A stretch of 52,811 bases of DNA, from assembly GCF_024345975.1 (NCBI RefSeq), contig NZ_JAGQCD010000025.1, positions 1 through 52,811 on the forward strand, written 5' to 3'. Shown here piece after piece: positions 47,341 through 52,811 of the stretch. The stretch's first letter is position 1; each line of letters begins with the position of its first letter. A program made the translations under genes and the position numbers. The notes below the pieces were generated by a model that was given only the letters and a program-made list of their open reading frames with translations, ran no database searches and was not told the DNA's origin. This DNA is from Cyanobium sp. Cruz-8D1 (lineage in GTDB: Bacteria; Cyanobacteriota; Cyanobacteriia; PCC-6307; Cyanobiaceae).

Positions 47341-48837
47341 TCAGGCCGACCAACGCAGGGGCCAGGGGTCCTTCAGGTAGCTACGGCCCACCGGCCGCAG
47401 GTAGAGGCGCTGGGCACCATCGTCGCTTTCGCTGATCAGCTCCTCCTGCACCAGCCGGCGGGCCAGCCAGGCCCAGCAGGGTTCCTCACTGGCGTGGCCA
47501 CCGGCCAGGTCCTCGGCCAGGCTGCGCAGGTCGCGGCCGCTGCGCTCCTCCACAGCCGAGAGCAGCACGGCGGCCTGGTGGGTCCAGTCGTTGGCCGATG
47601 GCGCCGAAAGGCAGTTATCGCAACGCCCACAGGGGGGAGAGAGCTCGCCCACCGCCAGCAGCAGGGCCTGTTCCCGGCACCCCTCGCCTTCGGCCACCGC
47701 CTCGATGCGCCGCAGTTGCTGCTGGGCCAGCTCGAGCCTGTGGCGCTCCAGCAGCCGCTGATCCGGCGGCAGCTGCTGGCCGGCGGAGCGCATCGCCCAG
47801 CCGAGGCTGGTGCGGTCGGCGGGATCGAAGAGCACCAGGCAACGGGCGGGCTGGCCATCGCGGCCAGCCCGCCCCGACTCCTGCAGATAGCCCTCGGCAC
47901 TGGCCGGCAGGTCGAGGTGCAGCACCAGCCCCACATCCGGCCGGTCCACTCCCATGCCGAAGGCGACGGTGGCCACCAGCACCGGTGAGGGATGCTCCTG
48001 GAAATGGCGCAGGGCCAGCTGGCGGCTCTCGGGGTCCATGCCGGCGTGATAAGCGATCGCTTCCACCCCGGCCGCCGTCAGGCGCGCGGCCCAGTGCTCC
48101 ACCGAGCGACGCGTGCGGGCATAGATGAGCACCGCCCCACTGGCCTGGTCGATCGCCGCCACCACCTCGGCCAGGGGGTCCGCCGGCCGCCGCCGCATGG
48201 TGTACGTGAGGTTGGAGCGACGGGCCGAGCGCACCTGCACCAGGGGCCGCCGCAGCTGCAGCAGGCGGATGATGTCGGCCCGCACCTGGGGCGCGGCGGT
48301 GGCGCTCAGGGCCACCAGCGGCACGCCCGGGCACAGCGCCCTCAGCTGCCCAAGCCGCCGGTAGTCGGGGCGGAAATCATGGCCCCAGGCGCTGATGCAA
48401 TGGGCCTCGTCCACCGCCAGGGCCACCAGCCGGCCGGATTCGAGGGCCTCCTCAAGCAACTGGCGGGTGGCCTCCGCCTGGACCCTCTCGGGCGCCAGAT
48501 AAAGCAGCCGCAGACGGTTGGCCGCCAGGCGCTGCTGCAGCTGGCGCCGCTCGCCCAGCTCCAGCCCCCGATGCAGGCAGGCCGCCGGAATGCCCCGGGC
48601 TTGGAGCTGACTCACCTGGTCCTGCATCAGGGCCACCAGGGGAGAAATCACCACCACCAGGCCATCCCGCACCAGGGCGGGGAGCTGGAAGCAGAGCGAC
48701 TTGCCCGCTCCGGTGGGCAACACCGCCAGACAGTCGCGGCCAGAGAGCAACGCCTCCACCACCGGCCGCTGCCCAGGCCGGAAGCTCTCCCAGCCGAAAT
48801 GGCGCCGCAGGCTCTCGCCGAGGGGATCAGACCCCAA
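47341..48837 (-). CDS. recQ: RecQ-family ATP-dependent DNA helicase
   Basis: 498 residues. Motifs: FRPGQRPVVEALLSGRD, LAVLPTGAGKSLCFQLPAL, VVISPLVALMQDQV, VDEAHCISAWGHDFRPDYRRL, ALSATAAPQVRADI, VATVAFGMGVDRPDV and QESGRAGRDGQPARCLVLFD. A zinc segment (CGRCDNC) is present, while the HRDC domain of longer RecQ proteins is missing, as in many cyanobacteria. It unwinds recombination and replication intermediates. It is convergent with the LysM gene. Confidence 0.96.
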   Translation of the reverse strand: MGSDPLGESLRRHFGWESFRPGQRPVVEALLSGRDCLAVLPTGAGKSLCFQLPALVRDGLVVVISPLVALMQDQVSQLQARGIPAACLHRGLELGERRQLQQRLAANRLRLLYLAPERVQAEATRQLLEEALESGRLVALAVDEAHCISAWGHDFRPDYRRLGQLRALCPGVPLVALSATAAPQVRADIIRLLQLRRPLVQVRSARRSNLTYTMRRRPADPLAEVVAAIDQASGAVLIYARTRRSVEHWAARLTAAGVEAIAYHAGMDPESRQLALRHFQEHPSPVLVATVAFGMGVDRPDVGLVLHLDLPASAEGYLQESGRAGRDGQPARCLVLFDPADRTSLGWAMRSAGQQLPPDQRLLERHRLELAQQQLRRIEAVAEGEGCREQALLLAVGELSPPCGRCDNCLSAPSANDWTHQAAVLLSAVEERSGRDLRSLAEDLAGGHASEEPCWAWLARRLVQEELISESDDGAQRLYLRPVGRSYLKDPWPLRWSA

Positions 48838-48912
48838 GCTGACTCCAGCGCTGATACTGCCTGACCCTAGCTCCCACCAGATGTGGTGGCTGCCAGCTCA
48901 GGGCCGCAGGCG

Positions 48913-49944
48913 TCAGGGCAGTGGTGGCGGGTCCAGCTGGTCGGGGGATTCCTCCACCAGCTGAAGACGGACGCGCTTGCCACCGGCCAGTTCCCCCAGG
49001 GAGACCCGGATGGTGGTGCCGCTGAGGCTCTGCAACACCGTGAGCAGCTCCCGCAGGTGGGGGGTGCTGCTGCCGCTCTCCACCCAGAGACGCTCCTGCA
49101 GGCCCCCCAGCCGGCGCCAGCTGGTGTGCAGCTTGAGCACGGCGCTCTCCAGGGCCTGGGCCTGGCCCACAGCATCGGCCAGGAGGCCCAGGGCATCGAG
49201 GCGCTGGGCCTCCTGCAGGGCCTTCTCCAGGTCGAGATTGCCCTGCTGGAACGCCCGCACCGCCAGCCCCGCCTCGGCCGCCTTGCTCAGCCAGCGGGCG
49301 GTGAGGGTCACATCCTTAACCCGCTCCAGCTCGGGTTCTTCCCGCAGGACACGGCGCAGATCGTTCTGCTGCTCCTCGGGCAGCTTGGCCAGTTCCCGCA
49401 CCAGCGGCGCCACGGCCCGGGGGGGCAGGAGGTTATCGGCGGTGCGCTGGCGGATCTCCTCCGGCAGCAGGGGGCTGGTGGCGGCGGTGAACTCATCGGT
49501 GAGGCGGCGCACCTGCTTGCGGGTGATCTGCTGGCCCTCGTTGGCCGCCTCGCTGATCATCTGCTGGACCTCGTGATCGGCCTGGGCCGTCTCCAGGAAG
49601 GCCCGCTTGGAGAAATTGTTGACGCTGCCCTCCTCCAGCAGGCCTTCGCCCACCAGACCATCGGCCGACTCGGCCAGCTGGATCAGGGTGTAGGCGCGGG
49701 TCTTGCTGATCTCCCGCTCCCGCAGCCACTGCAGGAAGCCAGTGCCACGCCCCTCGCCGCCGCGCCGTTCCCGGTCACGCACCGAACACAGGATGCGGCC
49801 GCGCCAGATTTCGGTTTGCAGATCGAAGCGGTCGCAGACGGCCCAGGCCTCTTCAAGCCGGGCCAGAAACTCCATCGTGCTGAGGCTGTCGCTCTCCGGA
49901 TCGGGCAGATCCAGGCTCAACTGGGGGGCCTCGGGTAAGGCCAT
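48913..49944 (-). CDS. Conserved cyanobacterial protein, function unknown
   Basis: 343 residues from ATG 49944 ([15 protein letters not shown]); upstream starts up to 50016 add a Pro-rich leader. It is mostly helical, with [58 protein letters not shown] and [21 protein letters not shown] recall similar proteins beside psaE in picocyanobacteria. The [12 protein letters not shown] and [13 protein letters not shown] segments could be HTH-like, hinting at DNA binding, but I cannot assign a function. It is divergent from psaE. Confidence 0.75.
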   Translation of the reverse strand: MALPEAPQLSLDLPDPESDSLSTMEFLARLEEAWAVCDRFDLQTEIWRGRILCSVRDRERRGGEGRGTGFLQWLREREISKTRAYTLIQLAESADGLVGEGLLEEGSVNNFSKRAFLETAQADHEVQQMISEAANEGQQITRKQVRRLTDEFTAATSPLLPEEIRQRTADNLLPPRAVAPLVRELAKLPEEQQNDLRRVLREEPELERVKDVTLTARWLSKAAEAGLAVRAFQQGNLDLEKALQEAQRLDALGLLADAVGQAQALESAVLKLHTSWRRLGGLQERLWVESGSSTPHLRELLTVLQSLSGTTIRVSLGELAGGKRVRLQLVEESPDQLDPPPLP

Positions 49945-50084
49945 GGACGGAACCATCGGCGGGGCCGGCGGTGGGTTGGGGGATGCTGCCACGGGGCCGG
50001 CTACGAACCGTGACATCGCCTGGGCGTCGGCTCCGGTTCACCGGTAGTGTCGCTGCGCAGACCACCCGATCTTCCAGCCCAGCG

Positions 50085-50294
50085 ATGGCCATCTCCCGCG
50101 GCGACAAAGTACGGATCAAGCGTCCGGAGTCCTACTGGTTCAACGAAGTCGGAACCGTGGCGTCGGTTGACACCTCCGGCATCCGCTATCCCGTGGTCGT
50201 TCGCTTCGAGAAGGTGAACTACAACGGCTACAGCGGCTCCGACGGCGGCATCAACACCAACAACTTCGCCGAGAGCGAACTCGTCAAGGCCTGA
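50085..50294 (+). CDS. psaE: Photosystem I reaction centre subunit IV
   Basis: 69 residues, SH3-like barrel: [40 protein letters not shown] and [20 protein letters not shown], ending ESELVKA. PsaE sits on the stromal side of photosystem I, helps dock ferredoxin and supports cyclic electron flow. Length and sequence are typical. It is divergent from the unknown gene and 26 bases ahead of mutM, an order common in Synechococcus. Confidence 0.98.
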   Translation: MAISRGDKVRIKRPESYWFNEVGTVASVDTSGIRYPVVVRFEKVNYNGYSGSDGGINTNNFAESELVKA

Positions 50295-50320
50295 GTCCTC
50301 GCCAGCCCTACGATCCGGGC

Positions 50321-51169
50321 ATGCCCGAGCTTCCGGAGGTTGAAACCGTTCGACGGGGCCTTGAGCAACAGACACGCGGTTTTCTGATCGACGGCGTCGA
50401 AGTGCTCAGGGCCCGTGCCATCGCCAGCCCCGAAGACCCTGCCGCCTTCTGCAGGGCCCTTCGGGGCCTTCGTGTGGGCCAATGGCACCGCCGCGGCAAA
50501 TACCTCCTGGCCGATCTCGAAACTCCAGGCGGGGGCGCAGCCGGTCGCTGGGGTGTGCACCTGCGCATGACCGGCCAGTTCCTCTGGCTCGCCGAGGAGC
50601 GCCCCCCCTGCCCCCACACCCGGGTGCGCGTCTGGAACGGGGCCGGCGAGGAGTTGCGCTTCGTCGACACCCGCAGCTTCGGCCAGATGTGGTGGATCCC
50701 GCCCGGGGTCGCCGACGGGGCCGTGATGACCGGACTGCAGCGTCTGGGCCCTGAACCCTTCGGGGAGGACTTCACGGGCGCCTACCTGCGGGAGCGCCTG
50801 AAGGGCTCGCGGCGACCGATCAAGAACGCCCTTCTCGACCAATCGCTGGTGGCGGGGGTGGGCAACATCTATGCCGATGAATCCCTGTTCACGGCGGGGA
50901 TCCGGCCCCAGACCCCCAGCGGCCGTCTCGGGCGCAACGACCTGGAACGGCTGCGCTCGTCCCTCGTGGATGTCCTGGAAGCCAGCATCGGCGCCGGGGG
51001 CACCACCTTCAGCGATTTCCGTGACCTGCAGGGCACCAACGGCAATTACGGCGGCCAGGCCTGGGTCTACCGACGCAGCGGGTCACCCTGCCGCCGTTGC
51101 GGCACGGAGATCCTGCGCGAGAAGCTGGGGGGGCGCAGCAGCCACTGGTGTCCCCGCTGCCAGAACTGA
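50321..51169 (+). CDS. mutM: Formamidopyrimidine-DNA glycosylase
   Basis: 282 residues. Catalytic N-terminus PELPEVETVRRGL (Pro, Glu and the Met-processed start), RGKYLLADL with the lysine, HLRMTGQF, and the H2TH part NALLDQSLVAGVGNIYADESL, then zinc finger CRRCGTEILREK ... HWCPRCQN. It removes 8-oxoguanine and other oxidised purines and nicks the strand. In a photosynthetic cell, linkage with psaE may help express both under oxidative load. All key residues are present. Confidence 0.97.
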   Translation: MPELPEVETVRRGLEQQTRGFLIDGVEVLRARAIASPEDPAAFCRALRGLRVGQWHRRGKYLLADLETPGGGAAGRWGVHLRMTGQFLWLAEERPPCPHTRVRVWNGAGEELRFVDTRSFGQMWWIPPGVADGAVMTGLQRLGPEPFGEDFTGAYLRERLKGSRRPIKNALLDQSLVAGVGNIYADESLFTAGIRPQTPSGRLGRNDLERLRSSLVDVLEASIGAGGTTFSDFRDLQGTNGNYGGQAWVYRRSGSPCRRCGTEILREKLGGRSSHWCPRCQN

Positions 51170-51214
51170 AGACCGGCGTCCAGGCCCCACCGATCCCCTT
51201 GTTTTCCAACCCGC

Positions 51215-52570
51215 GTGACCAGCGCCCTTGCCGACCAGCTCAGCAGCACCATGGCGGACCTCCATGCCCGCGGGTGGTGTGATGGCACCGGAGGCAACTT
51301 CAGTTGCGTCCTAGCCCGTGCCCCCCTGACCCTGCTGATGGCCCCCAGCGGTGTCGACAAGGGGTCCGTTCTGCCGGAAGAACTGATCACGGTGGACGCT
51401 GGCGGGACTGTGGTGGCGGGCGCAGGCCGGGCCAGCGCCGAAACGCTGTTGCATCTGGAGATCGTAGCCCGCACCGGGGCCGGCGCCGTGCTGCACACCC
51501 ACTCCCAGTCCGCCACCTTGCTCTCCGACTGGTGCCTGGGGGACCAGGAGCCGTCGGGATCCTTGCTGTTGCAGGACCTGGAAATGCTCAAAGGGCTGGA
51601 GGGTATCGGCAGTCACCGCAGCCGGGTGAAGCTGCCGGTGCTGGCCAATGACCAGGACCTGGCCCGGCTCAGCGCCACCGCCGGCCCCCTGCTCGCAGGC
51701 GCTCCCCAGGGACTGCTGATCGGCGGGCATGGCCTCTACGCCTGGGGAAGCGATCTGGCCCAGGCGCGTCGGCATCTGGAGATCCTCGAATGGCTGCTGG
51801 AGCAACGATGGCGGCGCCTGCTCCTGGAGAGCCTGGGACAGATGAAGCCCCAGAGGCAAGAGATCAGGGCTGTCCTGCTCGACATCGAAGGCACCACCTG
51901 TCCGGTGCCCTTCGTGAGCCAGGTGCTCTTCCCCTATGCCCGGGAGCGCCTGGATGGCTTTCTGCGCAGCGAAGCTCACAAGCTTGCGCTTGCTCCGCTG
52001 CTCCAAGCCATTGATGGGGCCATGGCCGCAGACGAAGCAGGCGATCCAGTGTCATCGCGAAGGGCGCCAACCCATGGGGAGCGGGTGCGTTTCCTTCAGT
52101 CGCTGATCGATCACGACCGCAAACTTCCCGCCTTGAAGGAACTGCAGGGGCTGATCTGGGACCAGGGGTATGCCAGCGGCACCCTGCGGTGTCCGTTGTT
52201 TGACGATGTGGCCCGATCCCTGCGCGCCTGGCGATCCCACGGGCTGCAGCTGGCTGTCTATTCCTCCGGATCGGTGAAAGCGCAGAAACTGCTCTATGGG
52301 CACAGCACCGACGGTGATCTCAGAGGCTTGTTCAGTCATTGGTTTGACACTGCCACGGGCCCCAAAGGCGAAGCCGCCAGCTACGGCACCATTGCCAAGG
52401 AGCTGGGAATGGCACCAGCGTCGATTCTTTTTGTGAGCGATTCCCGGAGCGAACTGGAAGCCGCCCAGGCCGCCGGCATGGCCACCCGCTTCAGTGTGCG
52501 CCAGGAGAATCCCAGCAAGGATCCCGGTCCGTTTGAGGCGATCACAAGCCTGGATCAGATTGTGCTCTGA
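51215..52570 (+). CDS. mtnBC: Fused methylthioribulose-1-phosphate dehydratase / enolase-phosphatase (MtnB-MtnC)
   Basis: 451 residues in two enzymes. MtnB (about 1-205): ARGWCDGTGGNFSCVL, zinc ligands in VLHTHSQSATLL, and LLIGGHGLYAWG. MtnC (about 210-451): IRAVLLDIEGTTCPVPFVSQ with the D-x-E-G-T-T phosphatase motif, VYSSGSVKAQKLLYGHS, and FVSDSRSELEAAQAAGM. The first dehydrates methylthioribulose-1-phosphate; the second enolises and dephosphorylates the product to acireductone, the substrate of MtnD (38098). Two consecutive steps on one chain may channel the intermediate. The gene ends 27 bases before a strong terminator. Confidence 0.94.
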   Translation: MTSALADQLSSTMADLHARGWCDGTGGNFSCVLARAPLTLLMAPSGVDKGSVLPEELITVDAGGTVVAGAGRASAETLLHLEIVARTGAGAVLHTHSQSATLLSDWCLGDQEPSGSLLLQDLEMLKGLEGIGSHRSRVKLPVLANDQDLARLSATAGPLLAGAPQGLLIGGHGLYAWGSDLAQARRHLEILEWLLEQRWRRLLLESLGQMKPQRQEIRAVLLDIEGTTCPVPFVSQVLFPYARERLDGFLRSEAHKLALAPLLQAIDGAMAADEAGDPVSSRRAPTHGERVRFLQSLIDHDRKLPALKELQGLIWDQGYASGTLRCPLFDDVARSLRAWRSHGLQLAVYSSGSVKAQKLLYGHSTDGDLRGLFSHWFDTATGPKGEAASYGTIAKELGMAPASILFVSDSRSELEAAQAAGMATRFSVRQENPSKDPGPFEAITSLDQIVL

Positions 52571-52597
52571 ATCTTATGTCTTGCAGCCAGCCAACAG

Positions 52598-52623
52598 AAA
52601 AGCCACCCTCTCGGGTGGCTTTT
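52598..52623. terminator. Bidirectional intrinsic terminator
   Basis: AAAAGCCACCC, four-base loop, GGGTGGCTTTT: a perfect 11-bp stem flanked by A and T runs, usable in both directions. It closes mtnBC on the plus strand and the rRNA operon arriving from the right on the minus strand. Confidence 0.93.
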
Positions 52624-52689
52624 CCTACAGCTCAGAAAAGAACTGCTGGCTCACACATGGCCTGACGGCAACTGTGGAGCGGAGTTTTT

Positions 52690-52807
52690 ACCTGGCATCG
52701 AGCTATTTTCGCAGGGGGCTTCCCCCCAACTATCGTCGCCGCTGCTGCGTTTCACAACCGAGTTCGAGATGGATCGGTGTGGTTCCACAGCGCCATGGAC
52801 ACCAGGA
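52690..52807 (-). rRNA. rrf: 5S ribosomal RNA
   Basis: About 118 bases. Read on the minus strand it begins TCCTGGTGTCCATGGCGC, contains the conserved CCGATCCATCTCGAACTCGG segment and GATAGTTGGGGGGAAGCCCC, and ends GATGCCAGGT, so ends pair as the helix I stem. The 23S and 16S genes would lie to the right, outside the window. Confidence 0.96.
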
Positions 52808-52811
52808 TAGG

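Overview
The window comes from a GC-rich picocyanobacterium of the Synechococcus/Cyanobium type. The evidence is psaE (photosystem I subunit IV), the cyanobacterial regulator gene pipX followed by a yggS/pipY-type gene, sepF, and several families known mainly from cyanobacteria (DUF3119, DUF3086, DUF1823, DUF4079). All names come from reading the translated sequence; no database search was possible.

Positions 1 to about 25,757 are one side of an integrated prophage. It is bounded on the right by a tyrosine integrase lying against the 3' end of a tRNA-Gly(UCC) gene, and it runs off the left edge of the window. Its minus-strand half (330 to 16,320) holds a late module (small terminase, large terminase, DUF4055-type portal, a scaffold-like coiled-coil protein, small head-region proteins, a region-4-less sigma-like protein) and, upstream of it, a PD-(D/E)XK exonuclease and a zinc-finger/TOPRIM primase-helicase. 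Its plus-strand half (16,394 to 24,338) is an early/lysogeny module: SF2 helicase, YefM-YoeB-type toxin-antitoxin pair, VRR-NUC nuclease, HTH proteins, a possible ERF-like annealing protein, a gp2.5-like single-strand binding protein, a KilA-N protein, an excisionase-like protein and an HTH/PIN toxin-antitoxin pair. An AT-richer segment (about 5,734 to 6,802) between portal and sigma genes carries one plus-strand gene that looks like a PD-(D/E)XK nuclease.

The most unusual prophage feature is a pair of inteins, both 348 residues. One is in the large terminase and one in the primase-helicase, each immediately after the Walker A lysine. Both begin with Ala instead of Cys/Ser and both have the Trp/Cys/Thr signature of class 3 inteins, plus LAGLIDADG endonuclease motifs. 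A 32-bp element repeated with three mismatches lies ahead of one early and one late transcription unit, and a GTTAGA-type half-site recurs in control regions.

From 25,933 onward the window is ordinary cyanobacterial chromosome: an MFS/GPH transporter, MlaE-type permease, DUF3119, DUF3086, plsY; then cbiQ-like, pipX, yggS, sepF, proC on the minus strand; der, DUF1823, a tRNA-dihydrouridine synthase, DUF4079, a cobI-like methyltransferase, mtnD, miaE, aroQ, tRNA-Tyr and tRNA-Thr. A scarred stretch follows (about 41,432 to 44,741): a decayed 5' fragment of the nearby aldehyde dehydrogenase gene is fused at a 7-bp microhomology to a degenerate tRNA-Thr copy. It is followed by a response regulator, a frameshifted histidine kinase and a LysR-like regulator. 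The right end carries the intact aldehyde dehydrogenase, a LysM protein, recQ, a conserved cyanobacterial protein, psaE, mutM, a fused mtnB-mtnC gene, a strong terminator and a 5S rRNA gene on the minus strand. mtnD and mtnBC together supply three steps of methionine salvage.
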